A DNA stretch of 12,848 nucleotides from an uncultured Porphyromonas sp. (GTDB lineage Bacteria > Bacteroidota > Bacteroidia > Bacteroidales > Porphyromonadaceae): NCBI RefSeq assembly GCF_934359325.1, contig NZ_CAKRLH010000030.1:1-12848 (forward strand), given 5' to 3'. Shown here piece after piece: positions 1 to 9,170 of the stretch. The number at the start of each line of letters is the position of its first letter. The first letter of the stretch is position 1. The notes under the pieces were generated by a model. That model was given only the letters and a program-made list of their open reading frames with translations. It was not told where the DNA came from and made no database searches. The position numbers and the translations under genes were made by a program.

Positions 1-185
1 AGGAGGAGCAGCGGCGGAAGCGCCTACGAGCCATCGAGGGGCGCATCCGGGAGCGGTACGGGGACCACGGGCTCTTTGTCGCTGCCCGCGACCCGGACGC
101 ACTTCAGGGCGTCATCCACCGGGAGCACACCAGCCCCCACTACACCACCGACCTACGCGACATCCTCTGCATCACCCCCCACTGA
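1..185 (+). CDS. C-terminal end of a probable Y-family DNA polymerase (partial)
   Basis: The reading frame is open from the window edge (codons in phase with position 3) to a TGA at 183-185, giving 60 visible residues. The visible protein is an Arg/Glu-rich helix followed by RERYGDHGLF and then a terminal REHTSPHYTTDLRDIL segment. A late SPxYTT motif followed by a D-x-x-D/E-I-L stretch resembles the extreme C-terminus of UmuC-type and some DinB-type Y-family (translesion) polymerases, where the little-finger and C-terminal tail lie. The polymerase palm and its catalytic acidic residues are outside the window, so the call rests on the tail alone. Another protein with a similar tail cannot be excluded. 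No strong terminator follows the stop. Confidence 0.55.
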   Translation, partial: EEQRRKRLRAIEGRIRERYGDHGLFVAARDPDALQGVIHREHTSPHYTTDLRDILCITPH

Positions 186-333
186 CCTCCTCGATCACCG
201 GATGCGCTGGCGAATCTGGTCGACGTGGCGCAGCACCTGACTGCCTCCCCTTGCGGGTCGCACCGAGAGTTGGGGAGCGGGGATCCACGGCGCCGGGGAG
301 TATAGTATCGGGCTGGATAGAGTTCGGTGAATT
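186..333. other. Intergenic DNA with weak hairpins
   Basis: No credible gene is visible between the polymerase stop and the palindromic repeat. CTCCCC at 245-250 can pair with GGGGAG at 272-277, enclosing a small TGCG/CGCA hairpin (252-255 with 259-262). TGCGC at 203-207 can pair with GCGCA at 228-232. None is followed by a T-run, so they are not convincing intrinsic terminators. The upstream gene may still end its transcript here. Confidence 0.4.
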
Positions 334-393
334 CTAAACCCGGTATTAGTGATCACTATTACCGGTAATAGTGATCACTAATACCGGGTTTAG
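334..393. repeat. 60-bp perfect palindrome made of three 22-bp-spaced repeat cores
   Basis: Bases 334-393 equal their own reverse complement, centred between 363 and 364. The element divides into three 16-bp cores starting at 334, 356 and 378: CTAAACCCGGTATTAG, CTATTACCGGTAATAG and CTAATACCGGGTTTAG. They are separated by two identical 6-bp spacers, TGATCA. The middle core is itself a perfect palindrome, and the third is the exact reverse complement of the first. The pitch is 22 bp, about two DNA turns. The first core recurs exactly at 12776-12791. The element lies 57 bp upstream of the predicted tamB -7 box, so it could be an operator, a binding array, a transcript-end hairpin or a dispersed repeat. 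Its function is unknown. Confidence 0.95.
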
Positions 394-450
394 TTTTGGG
401 ACGCAGGACTGACGGGTGGGAGAGAGGAGGATAAGGGTGAGATAAATTTG

Positions 451-458
451 TAACTTTG
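451..458 (+). promoter_or_regulatory. Probable Bacteroidetes-type promoter (-7 box) for tamB
   Basis: TAACTTTG matches the Bacteroidetes primary-sigma -7 consensus TAnnTTTG at every fixed position. Transcription would begin about 7 bases downstream, leaving a leader of roughly 20 AT-rich bases before the ATG at 484. No good -33 TTTG element is seen about 20 bp upstream, which lowers confidence. The tamB start has no Shine-Dalgarno sequence, which is usual in this phylum. Confidence 0.5.
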
Positions 459-483
459 TGGACCATCTGACACCTTTATATAT

Positions 484-3400
484 ATGCAGGATAAGCGGGC
501 AGGAGAGGCCCCGGAACAGATCCCTACCGATCCCTCCGAGGAGAGGGAGGCTGACGGGGAGCACTCCACCAAGCGGAGGCGCTCCTTGTGGGCTCGGCTA
601 CTGATCTGGCTGGGCGGGATCGTCGGTGTCCTACTCCTCGTGCTTGTGGTCTTTACCGCCCTGCTGATGATCCCGTCGGTTCAGACTCGGATCGCCAATC
701 AGCTCCTGGTGACGATGGAGCGGTCTACGGGGCTGCGCATATCGGTCAAGCGACTGAGCGTCGGCTTCCCCGGCAAGCTCTACCTGGAGGGTCTCCAGGC
801 ACTCACTGCCGACGGCGATACCGTGCTGTATGCCAAGCGTCTGACGGCGCAGACGGATGCGATCGCCTACCTCCGTCACCGGGATCTGCCACTGAGCGGG
901 GTGGCTCTGGAGCGTGCGCAGCTGGACTACCACGCACCGGGTGACAGCATGGTCCTGAGGGGGCATATCAGTCGCTTTGCGGTGGATCGGGGGTCCTTCG
1001 ACTCCTCCTTCAGCCACATGAGCTTCGGCACCGTGGAGCTGTCGGATACGCATATGGACGTGCTGATCCTGCCTAAGGAGAAAAAAGAGAAGAAGGAACC
1101 GAAGTCTCCACCGCCGACGATCCGATGGGACAAGCTGTTGCTTAACAATGTCTCCGCCACCTACACCGACTCGCCCGACAGCCTGATCATCGACGCACAT
1201 ATATATGACGCTCTCGCGAGTGGCGGACTGGTCGATCTGCCGGACTCCCTCTACACAGTGGACCGGGTGGATCTGCAGGCTGATCTGACTAAAGTGGGTG
1301 CCCCTCTGGAGATGCTTCCCTCGCCCTGGGGGACTTCGATCAGGGGGGAGGCGATCCGCTACGGCGGCGCCGATGATCTCACAGCCCGACTGCAGGATGC
1401 CTCGCTCTCTACGGGCGATGGCTGGCAGCTCCACCGGCTCTCCGGCCTGGTGACGAAGGATAGGGAGCGGCTTCGGGTAGAGGAGCTGGTGCTGGAGTTG
1501 TCGCAGAGCAAGCTCGGCGGCGAGCTGGATCTCCCCTTCACCGGCTGGAGACCTGATAGCGTCGGGACTCTCTCCGCTCGCCTTGCCGGTCGCATCTGCG
1601 CTCCGGAGCTGGAGCGCTTCGTCCCGATGGCGGGGGACCTCCCGGACCTCCCCCTTCGGACCGTCATCACCGCCTCGGGTGACTGGCAGAGAGGGGTCGA
1701 TGCAGAGATCCGACTCGAGGAGCCCTCTCTCCTCCGACTCCATGCCTCGGCGAGAGTCACATCGCTCCTCGGCGGTGGGCCGATGACGGTGAAGGGGCAC
1801 TACGAGCTGCGCTCCGGCAGGGATCTCTCGCGACAGGTGGCGCAGCTGATGAAGTCTAAGAAGCCTCCTCGCTGGCAGATACCCGACGGCATGGACCTGG
1901 TCGGTAGTGGGAGCTATGATCCTAATGGCGGAGAGGTGGACCTCCGCGTCACTCTCCCGGAGGGGCACCTCACGGCGGTGGGGCACTATCGTCCGAGGAG
2001 CAAGAGCTACGCGGCTGACGTGGAGGCGGTTCACTTCGATGTGGGAGCATTCCTCCCCTCTGACTCCATCGGTTACCTCGATGGTCAGATCCACGCCAAG
2101 GGACACGGCACGGACCTCTACTCCGCGCGCACCTCAGCAGATGTTTTCCTCAATCTCGACAGCGTGGAGTACAAGGGGGCGACCTACCGTGATCTGGTTC
2201 TCCTCACGAGACTCGATAAGAATAGGCTCTTTGCCGCACTCGATAGCGATAACGAATCGCTGCGGGCGACGGCTCAGATGGACCTTCTGCTCAAGAAGCA
2301 TGACCTCAATGGATCGGTCAATCTGTACGTCGACACCATCATCCCCGATCGGCTCGGGCTGCCGCAGTCGGTCGTGCGGGGAGGGCGGATCCATCTCAAT
2401 AGCTACCTGCGGTCGGATCTGGATCAGTTCTACGACTTCGAGGGACGTACGATGGACTTCGTCCTGCAGCTCGACAACGGTGTGCTGCGACCTCAGGAGA
2501 CGGTGGTGCGGGCACTCTCCACCGACAGCCTCCTCAGGGCGAGTGTGGAGAGTGGCGACCTGAGTCTCGCCTTTACCTCCAAGAATGGGCTAAAGGAGTT
2601 TCAGAGACGACTTAAGGACCTCTCTCAGGTGGTCTCGACGGCACTCCGGGACACGACGGAGAGACCCGATATGAGCCGCTGGATCGAGCACTACCCCGAC
2701 GCTGACCTTCAGATCGATATGGGACGTAATAACCCGCTTAGGTACTACCTCGATGCGAAGCGCATAGGAGCGCGAGAGATCCATCTCGGGCTGCAGGTGG
2801 ATCCGGCGAAGGGGCTGAGAGGTGAGGGGATGATGCAGTACTTCCAGGCCGATACCTTCAGGGTCGACAATATCGACCTGATCCTGAGGCAGGACTCCGC
2901 CTTTGTATACGGGATGCTGACGGCACATAAGGAGCGCTTCCGCAATCAGTTGCCCTTCAATGCCGTCCTCTCCTTCTCCTCCAATATCCGCCGCTCCGAG
3001 GTGGCTCTCGACTGGCAGGATCACGAGGACCGGCACTTCCTTATGCTCGGTGCGGAGCTGTACAATAAGCCGTCCGGGGAGCTGGTCTTCGGCTTCACCC
3101 CGACGCCGATCGTGCTGGCGTATAATACCTTTGTCCCCAAGGCAGAGAATTACTTCATCATCCCCCCAGATAAGGGGAAGATAAGGGCCGACATCGACCT
3201 AAGGAGCGAGGATGGGGCGGTGATCAGCCTGAAGGATCTCCCGGGTGAGGGGAGACAGGAGCTGCAGGGTGTGATCCGAGATCTGAAGCTATCTGCTCTG
3301 GAGGGCATCCCGGTGATCCCCCATCTGGAGGGGGTACTCTCAGCGGACGTGCGACACATCACGCCGGATGGAGGGCAGCCCAGCATCACAGCCAGAGCCT

Positions 3401-5295
3401 CTCTGAGAGACTTTATGTATGAGGATAAGAGAGTGGGAGACCTGGCACTCCGCGGATCTGTGGAGCCGGATAAGAGGGGACAGATGATCCGGGCGGAGGC
3501 TGACCTGGGCGAGCGGGAGCGGGTGGTGGACCTCCTTGCCTTCCTGCCCAAGGGGAGCGACGACAGGCGGTTTGACCTCCGGATAGATCACCTGCCGCTC
3601 GAGATGCTCAATCCATTCCTCCCCGATCAGTATGCAGAGGCTCACGGAGAGCTCTCGGGTGAGGTCGCCAATTATCTCACCACCGGCGACATCCGTACGT
3701 CGCGGGCACTCCCCTACAGGGGCGAGATCGCATTCCATCAGGGGGAGGTGTATGTCCCGGCACTCAACGAGACCTACCGCGTGGAGAACCAGAGGCTGCC
3801 GATCGCCGATGGGGAGCTGCTCTTCCGCCGCTTTGCCCTCGGGGCAAATGGCGGACAGCTGATCGTCAATGGCAAGGTGGGACTCGCGGATGCCTTCCCC
3901 CTCAACCTTAATATCATCGGCTCTAATCTGAGACTACTCGACTCCGAGGAGACCTCCTCGACGATGCTCTACGGACGGATCAATGCCGATACCCGGCTCC
4001 ACGTCTCCGGGCATCCGAGTGATCTGACGGCGAGGGGCAGGATCAGCATCCTGGGGAATACCAACTTCACCTACCGCACACCCAAGTCCCAGCTCTCCGG
4101 CAGATCGGGGTACAAGGACCTGGTCACCTTTACCGACTTCTCCGACACCCTCTTCGTGGCACAGACGAGCCGTCTCGACTCGATCTCTCAGAGCGGGATG
4201 ACGCTCGCCATCGACCTGCACGTCGACCCGGCGGCGCGCTTCACCGCTATCCTCTCGCCCGAGGAGCAGACCAAGGTCTCCGTCGTCGGCGGAGGGGATC
4301 TCAATCTCGACATGTCCCCCTACGGACCGATGAGACTTACCGGGACCTACGACATCAGGGGCGGTGAGGTGGTGATGGAGATCCCTCCTGTCGTCCGGAC
4401 CTTTACCATCGACGACAACAGCCGACTCACCTGGTCGGGCGACCTGACGAAGCCGGCGATAGACTTCCGCGCTACGGCGAAGGTCTCCTCGCGCGTCTCG
4501 CTCCAGGGTGAGGAGGCGAGACAGGTGGACTTCAACGTCTCCATCATCGCAGAGAATACGCTCAATGACCTCGACCTACGATTTGAGACAACGGCGCCGA
4601 AGGACTTCGCTCTGCGCAATCGACTTGCCACACTGAGCGAGGAGGAGCAGACGCGGCAGTCGATCATCCTCCTGACGACCGGCTATTTCTTCGGCAGCAA
4701 CATCGGTTCGCCGGGCAATGGGAATAGTAACGCTATGGTGAATAATGCCCTTGCGGGTCTCTTCACTTCGCAGGTCAATTCGTTCCTCGGGGAGTCGCTC
4801 CATGCGGATATCAACTTCGGTATCACCAACGACCAGACCGCTGCGGGCGAAAGGACGGACTACACCTACTCGGTCGCTAAGCGATTCTTCAACGACCGGA
4901 TCCGCGTCGTCGTCGGAGGTCGGGTGATGACAGGTGCAGCGGCAGCCGGGATGGAGCAGTCCTTCATCGACAACGTCAGCATGGAGTACCGGCTCGACCA
5001 GGCAGGGACGCACTATCTGCGCCTTTTCCACAATAAGAATTACGAGAACTTCCTCGAGGGCGAGGTGATCGAGACCGGCGTCGGGTACGTCCTCCGCCGC
5101 AGGCTCGACTCCCTGCGGGATCTTTTCCGCTTCGGACGGTCGACCGACAGCATACCCGCCTATGCCGACATCCCCTCACCGGAGACGCTAATCATAGAGG
5201 ACCGGTCCTCGCTCCGCAAGGAGGCACCGGCGCTCTCGGATAGCCTCCAGATAGAGAGACCTTTACCCTTGAGAAAACACGAAGACGAGCCATGA
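484..5295 (+). CDS. tamB: TamB-type translocation and assembly module protein (DUF490 domain)
   Basis: A 1603-residue protein. TamB is anchored in the inner membrane and spans the periplasm as a long beta-structured groove; it works with an outer-membrane TamA/TamL barrel in envelope biogenesis (outer-membrane protein assembly and, in studied species, lipid transport). Residues 1-37 are a charged cytoplasmic tail, 38-63 a single hydrophobic membrane helix, and the rest is repetitive beta-rich sequence with a Lys/Glu/Pro-rich insert at about 198-211. The conserved C-terminal TamB domain includes YGPMRLTGTYDIRGGEV from about residue 1280, RQSIILLTTGYFFGS from about 1391, and barrel-like strands around 1460-1545 (YSVAKRFFNDRIRVVVGGR). 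A charged tail of about 55 residues follows. Length is normal for Bacteroidetes. The ATG at 484 directly follows the predicted promoter leader. The TGA overlaps the tamL start by 4 bp (ATGA), indicating translational coupling. Confidence 0.93.
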   Translation: MQDKRAGEAPEQIPTDPSEEREADGEHSTKRRRSLWARLLIWLGGIVGVLLLVLVVFTALLMIPSVQTRIANQLLVTMERSTGLRISVKRLSVGFPGKLYLEGLQALTADGDTVLYAKRLTAQTDAIAYLRHRDLPLSGVALERAQLDYHAPGDSMVLRGHISRFAVDRGSFDSSFSHMSFGTVELSDTHMDVLILPKEKKEKKEPKSPPPTIRWDKLLLNNVSATYTDSPDSLIIDAHIYDALASGGLVDLPDSLYTVDRVDLQADLTKVGAPLEMLPSPWGTSIRGEAIRYGGADDLTARLQDASLSTGDGWQLHRLSGLVTKDRERLRVEELVLELSQSKLGGELDLPFTGWRPDSVGTLSARLAGRICAPELERFVPMAGDLPDLPLRTVITASGDWQRGVDAEIRLEEPSLLRLHASARVTSLLGGGPMTVKGHYELRSGRDLSRQVAQLMKSKKPPRWQIPDGMDLVGSGSYDPNGGEVDLRVTLPEGHLTAVGHYRPRSKSYAADVEAVHFDVGAFLPSDSIGYLDGQIHAKGHGTDLYSARTSADVFLNLDSVEYKGATYRDLVLLTRLDKNRLFAALDSDNESLRATAQMDLLLKKHDLNGSVNLYVDTIIPDRLGLPQSVVRGGRIHLNSYLRSDLDQFYDFEGRTMDFVLQLDNGVLRPQETVVRALSTDSLLRASVESGDLSLAFTSKNGLKEFQRRLKDLSQVVSTALRDTTERPDMSRWIEHYPDADLQIDMGRNNPLRYYLDAKRIGAREIHLGLQVDPAKGLRGEGMMQYFQADTFRVDNIDLILRQDSAFVYGMLTAHKERFRNQLPFNAVLSFSSNIRRSEVALDWQDHEDRHFLMLGAELYNKPSGELVFGFTPTPIVLAYNTFVPKAENYFIIPPDKGKIRADIDLRSEDGAVISLKDLPGEGRQELQGVIRDLKLSALEGIPVIPHLEGVLSADVRHITPDGGQPSITARASLRDFMYEDKRVGDLALRGSVEPDKRGQMIRAEADLGERERVVDLLAFLPKGSDDRRFDLRIDHLPLEMLNPFLPDQYAEAHGELSGEVANYLTTGDIRTSRALPYRGEIAFHQGEVYVPALNETYRVENQRLPIADGELLFRRFALGANGGQLIVNGKVGLADAFPLNLNIIGSNLRLLDSEETSSTMLYGRINADTRLHVSGHPSDLTARGRISILGNTNFTYRTPKSQLSGRSGYKDLVTFTDFSDTLFVAQTSRLDSISQSGMTLAIDLHVDPAARFTAILSPEEQTKVSVVGGGDLNLDMSPYGPMRLTGTYDIRGGEVVMEIPPVVRTFTIDDNSRLTWSGDLTKPAIDFRATAKVSSRVSLQGEEARQVDFNVSIIAENTLNDLDLRFETTAPKDFALRNRLATLSEEEQTRQSIILLTTGYFFGSNIGSPGNGNSNAMVNNALAGLFTSQVNSFLGESLHADINFGITNDQTAAGERTDYTYSVAKRFFNDRIRVVVGGRVMTGAAAAGMEQSFIDNVSMEYRLDQAGTHYLRLFHNKNYENFLEGEVIETGVGYVLRRRLDSLRDLFRFGRSTDSIPAYADIPSPETLIIEDRSSLRKEAPALSDSLQIERPLPLRKHEDEP

Positions 5296-7601
5296 GACAC
5301 AGGCACTATCTCTCCATCCCACTCGTCAGCCTCCTGCTTACGGTGGCAGGCTGCTCGGTCGCCAAGTATATCCCAGAGGGGGAGACTTTCTATACCGGCA
5401 TGGGGAAGGTGAAGATCGAGAACGCACCCGACATCGAGGAGATGCATCTCGCCAAGGGGGACGTGACTCGTGTCCTCTCCTATAAGCCCAATGGCTCGCT
5501 CGTTGGTTCATCGAGAGCTCGACTGCCCTTCACCTACCCCTTCTGGATCCACCGAAACCTTGCCGGTGCTACCGATCCGCTGGGACGGTGGGTGTACAAG
5601 AACTTTGGTAGCGAGCCGATCCTCCTCTCCACCGTCAATCCTCCCCTCCGCGCTCAGGTGGGGAAGCAGGTGCTGGAGGAGTACGGATTCTTTGGCTCCA
5701 CAGTGGTGCCGCACATCACCTACGACAAGGACTCCGTGACCGCCAAGGTGGGTTATGACATCACCATGAGCGAGCCACTTCGTCTCGATAGCATCGACTA
5801 CAGAGTCCATATCGTCACGCCGGACTCCCTCGACCTGCAGGACCCGAGCACGCGGCTGCTCCACAAGGGCGACGTGCTGAGCGTATGGCGTCTGGAGAGC
5901 GAGCGGCAGCGCATCGCCTCCGCCCTCAGGGACAGAGGGTACTACTACTTTCAGCCCAGCGATATCCACTACGATGCGGATACGCTCGCGGTACCGGGTA
6001 AGGCGCAGCTCCGGGTCGACCTCTCCGACAAGACCACTCAGGATGCGCTCCGTGTCTGGAGCGTCGGTCGGGTGACGTACGACCTCTACGACCGCCACCG
6101 CTCTGCCCTGACCGACTCCACGCTCTACGATGGGATCCTCTTCCGCTACCATGACCAGCCGCCGGTGAAGCTCCGCTTCCTCGCCTCCCGAGTTCGGCTC
6201 GAGGGTGGTCAGGTCTACAACGAGCGGTATCAGACCGCCACCATCACTTCACTCTCTGAGCTGGAGACCTTTGCCTACACCAACGTCTCCTACACCCCGC
6301 GACACACGGCGGACAGTCTCTCCCTGCTCGACGTCTCGATGGTCTCCATGGAGGACAAACCCTATGCCGCGGAGCTGGAGGCGACCTACAGGCTCAAGTC
6401 AAATAATCAGACCGGACCGGGACTTGCCCTATCAATCAATAAGAGAAATGTCTTCCGTGGCGGCGAGACCCTCTCCATGCGATTGCAAGGGAATTATGAG
6501 TGGCAGACCGGGTACCGCAAGAGCAACCGGGAGTCAGCTGCCTGGGACATCAATAGCTACCTCTTCCTCCTCTCGACAGACCTAAAGTTCCCCCGCCTGC
6601 TGATCCCGGGACTCTACTACCGCCCCTTCACCTATCCGGCGTACAGTAAGCTCGGGCTCACCGCCGCGCTCCTCAGCCGTAGTGGCTTCTACCGTCAGAT
6701 GCAGTTTGCCTTTGACACAGAGTACCGATTTGAGCCCTTCCGAGGGGTGCGCCACACCGTTCGGCCGCTCAGCGTCTCTTACAATCACCTTGTACGCCGG
6801 ACCGCAGCCTTCGATGAAGCACTGGCGGCCAATCCTGGTCTTGGACTCTCCTTCCGCAATCAGTTCATCCCACAGGCGTCTTACCTATTTGGCTTCGAGA
6901 CACGCGATCCCCTCTCCCGCCACACCTTCTCCCTGGAGGCGTACGTCTCCGAGGCGGGCAATCTGCTCTCCCTCTGCTACCCCAAGGGGACCCCGCGACC
7001 CTACCGTCTCGCCGGGGCGAGCTTCGCACAGTTTGTCAAGGGAACTCTCGAGCTGAGGTACGCCTATCAGATCAGCTCCGCCATCTCGCTTGCCACGCGC
7101 GCTTATGGGGGAGCCATCTACAGCTACGGCAATCAGACCGTCGCACCCTATACGGAGCAATTCTACTCCGGAGGTGCCAATAGCCTACGAGGATTCAATG
7201 TCCGCACCCTCGGTCCGGGAGCCTACAGTCCTCTGACACCCTCGCCACTCTCCTTCCTCGACCGGACGGGAGACCTGCGACTGGAGGCCAATATGGAGCT
7301 GAGGGCAAAGGTGGTCGGCGACCTCGAGGTGGCGACCTTTGTCGATGCGGGGAATATCTGGCTCCTCCGCGAGGACCCGTCCAAGCCCGATGCCACCATC
7401 AGTACCCGGCACTTCCTACAGGATGTGGCACTCTCCACGGGGCTGGGACTTCGCTACGACCTCTCGATGCTGGTGGTCCGTCTGGACCTCGGTGTCGCTC
7501 TCCACAGACCCGATCGGTCCGGAGGACAGTACTTCAATACTCTGGGGGATAAGCACAATCTACCACTGGCACTTCATCTTGCCGTCGGATACCCCTTCTA
7601 A
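5292..7601 (+). CDS. tamL: TamL: lipoprotein variant of the TamA/BamA (Omp85) outer-membrane barrel
   Basis: A 769-residue Omp85 protein and the expected outer-membrane partner of TamB. It starts with a type II signal peptide (charged MRHRHY, then a hydrophobic stretch) ending in a lipobox VAGC, so Cys21 is the likely lipid-modified residue. An N-terminal lipid anchor separates Bacteroidetes TamL from proteobacterial TamA. Residues about 30-350 look like the POTRA region. The last POTRA-like stretch (VYNERYQTATITSLSELE) runs into the barrel at about residue 358 (PYAAELEATYRLKSN). The diagnostic Omp85 loop-6 motif is present as GGANSLRGF, with LRGF at 632-635. The protein ends in GYPF, a C-terminal aromatic beta-signal. 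It overlaps tamB by 4 bp and is followed 23 bp later by the sialidase gene. BamA itself is less likely because of the lipobox and the tamB pairing. Confidence 0.93.
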   Translation: MRHRHYLSIPLVSLLLTVAGCSVAKYIPEGETFYTGMGKVKIENAPDIEEMHLAKGDVTRVLSYKPNGSLVGSSRARLPFTYPFWIHRNLAGATDPLGRWVYKNFGSEPILLSTVNPPLRAQVGKQVLEEYGFFGSTVVPHITYDKDSVTAKVGYDITMSEPLRLDSIDYRVHIVTPDSLDLQDPSTRLLHKGDVLSVWRLESERQRIASALRDRGYYYFQPSDIHYDADTLAVPGKAQLRVDLSDKTTQDALRVWSVGRVTYDLYDRHRSALTDSTLYDGILFRYHDQPPVKLRFLASRVRLEGGQVYNERYQTATITSLSELETFAYTNVSYTPRHTADSLSLLDVSMVSMEDKPYAAELEATYRLKSNNQTGPGLALSINKRNVFRGGETLSMRLQGNYEWQTGYRKSNRESAAWDINSYLFLLSTDLKFPRLLIPGLYYRPFTYPAYSKLGLTAALLSRSGFYRQMQFAFDTEYRFEPFRGVRHTVRPLSVSYNHLVRRTAAFDEALAANPGLGLSFRNQFIPQASYLFGFETRDPLSRHTFSLEAYVSEAGNLLSLCYPKGTPRPYRLAGASFAQFVKGTLELRYAYQISSAISLATRAYGGAIYSYGNQTVAPYTEQFYSGGANSLRGFNVRTLGPGAYSPLTPSPLSFLDRTGDLRLEANMELRAKVVGDLEVATFVDAGNIWLLREDPSKPDATISTRHFLQDVALSTGLGLRYDLSMLVVRLDLGVALHRPDRSGGQYFNTLGDKHNLPLALHLAVGYPF

Positions 7602-7624
7602 TCCTCATTTTCACCATCACTCCC

Positions 7625-9136
7625 ATGACACGTAAGATCATCTATACCCTCGCCTTGATCCTCCTCGGCTCGCTCGCCCATGCCCAGACCGACTCGGTCA
7701 CCGTGATCGGCTCTCGGCACGGCTATATGAGCGGCCAGACGAGACGAACGCTCGCCGCCATCGTCCTCCCCCGGAGCGGTCGCGTCGACATCACCTACCG
7801 CCTCGACCCCCGCACCCGGCGACTCGTGGAGCGATGCGAAGTACTCGCCAGCGACAGCCTCGTGGTTCGCGATCTCGACGACTACAAGGGTCGAGTCTCT
7901 TACGAAGCGGTCCCGCTGATAGGGAAGAGTAGCGCCCGCCTCACGACAGACAAGCGGATCCTCTACCTCACCGCCGACGTGGCGGAGGATCCCCTCTACT
8001 CCCCCGACAAGCTCCGAGGCGAGATCGTCTCTGTCTCCATCAATGGTCGGAGCTATCCCCTCAAGCAGGTGGGTGAGGAGATCTCCCGTCAGCGCTGGCG
8101 CACCTACACGCCCCTCTTCGTCCCAGGAGACACCGGCTCGCGCAACTTCCGCATCCCGGCTCTCATCAAGACCTCCAAGGGGACCCTTCTCGCCCTGGCA
8201 GACAGGAGGAAATACAATCAGACCGACATCCCTGAGGACATCGACCTGATCCTGCGTCGAAGTGAGGACAATGGCAAGACCTGGTCCGATCCCGAGATCA
8301 TCCTCCGCGGACAGGGTAGGGGAGCCGGCTACGGTGACATCTGCATCGTCGAGACCCGTCATGGAGAGAAGCTTATCATCACCTTCATCGGAGGTCCCGG
8401 CCTCTGGGGCTCCACGGCAGACAAGCCGATGCCGCAGTACGTCATGGAGAGCAGCGACGACGGCCGCACCTGGAGCGAGCCGCACACCATGCAGCCACAG
8501 CTCTACGGAACCAATTGCCCCGATCCGGATCGCCGGAAGTACTCCGCCTCCTTCATCGCCGCAGGACATGGCGCCACCGCCTGCTACGGACGCATCATGT
8601 ATGTCGCCGCTATGTGGGATCCTGAGCGCCGCGCCTTCGACAACCGTCTCGTCTACAGCGACGACCTGGGCGAGACCTGGCAGGTCTCCGAGCCCGCCTA
8701 CGACCGTGGCGATGAGTCCAAGGTGATCGTCATGCCCGACCGCTCCCTCCTGATGAGCATCCGAAATCCCCGCCGCGGCGACCGGATATTCTCTGTCAGC
8801 AACGACGGTGGCATCACCTGGGAGCAGACAGATCGCTACGCCGGTCTGCACGATGTCGCCTGCAATGGCGCCCCCTTCCTCACCTCTCCCGCCGACGGCA
8901 TGCGCCTGATGCACACCCTCCCCTCCGGTCCCGGACGTCGTAACGGACGACTCTATACCTGGAGTGAGGAGAAGGGCTGGGACGACGGCGTCCTCCTCAC
9001 GCCCGGCTGGTGTGCCTACACCGAGGCGATGATGATCGACGACCACACCATCGGCTACATAGCTGAGGAAGACGAGGAAATGTCCCTCGTCTTCTACACC
9101 ATCGGCCTACAGGACCTCCCGCTCATAGAGCCCTAA
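7625..9136 (+). CDS. Secreted exo-alpha-sialidase (GH33-type neuraminidase)
   Basis: A 503-residue enzyme expected to cleave terminal sialic acid from glycoconjugates in the periplasm or at the surface. Residues 1-20 are a Sec signal peptide ending in AHA before Gln21. Residues about 21-160 match the N-terminal beta-sandwich domain common in Bacteroidetes sialidases. The six-blade propeller follows, with FRIP at 175-178 (first triad Arg176) and four Asp boxes (SxDxGxTW) at 213-220, 276-283, 345-352 and 392-399. From family knowledge, Asp201 (or Asp205) is the probable acid/base, Arg380 the second and Arg438 (or 439) the third triad Arg; Glu364 and Tyr465 form the nucleophile pair. The active site therefore looks intact. 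No type IX secretion C-terminal domain is visible. It lies 23 bp after tamL and 34 bp before the methyltransferase gene with no promoter of its own seen, so it is probably co-transcribed. Confidence 0.93.
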   Translation: MTRKIIYTLALILLGSLAHAQTDSVTVIGSRHGYMSGQTRRTLAAIVLPRSGRVDITYRLDPRTRRLVERCEVLASDSLVVRDLDDYKGRVSYEAVPLIGKSSARLTTDKRILYLTADVAEDPLYSPDKLRGEIVSVSINGRSYPLKQVGEEISRQRWRTYTPLFVPGDTGSRNFRIPALIKTSKGTLLALADRRKYNQTDIPEDIDLILRRSEDNGKTWSDPEIILRGQGRGAGYGDICIVETRHGEKLIITFIGGPGLWGSTADKPMPQYVMESSDDGRTWSEPHTMQPQLYGTNCPDPDRRKYSASFIAAGHGATACYGRIMYVAAMWDPERRAFDNRLVYSDDLGETWQVSEPAYDRGDESKVIVMPDRSLLMSIRNPRRGDRIFSVSNDGGITWEQTDRYAGLHDVACNGAPFLTSPADGMRLMHTLPSGPGRRNGRLYTWSEEKGWDDGVLLTPGWCAYTEAMMIDDHTIGYIAEEDEEMSLVFYTIGLQDLPLIEP

Positions 9137-9170
9137 GTCGCCCTCTCGAGATCAGACACTGCCTGAGACT

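Noticed and set aside
334..393. Terminal inverted repeat of an insertion sequence
   Set aside because: No transposase gene is present between the two arrays, and the element is complete and internally symmetric rather than a one-sided end.
1081..1086. Run of six A's in the Lys/Glu-rich part of tamB as a phase-variation tract
   Set aside because: Six bases is short for slippage switching, and the tract is explained by AAA/GAG codons for a charged linker; the frame is intact.
631..2106. A 491-codon open frame on the minus strand inside tamB
   Set aside because: It lies antisense to a well-supported tamB, has no recognisable domain and a low-complexity composition rich in His, Arg and Glu, as expected for a shadow frame in GC-rich DNA.
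7598..9046. A 482-codon open frame on the minus strand inside the sialidase
   Set aside because: It is antisense to a sialidase with intact catalytic motifs; its Gly/Val/Asp-rich sequence has no family features and no promoter.
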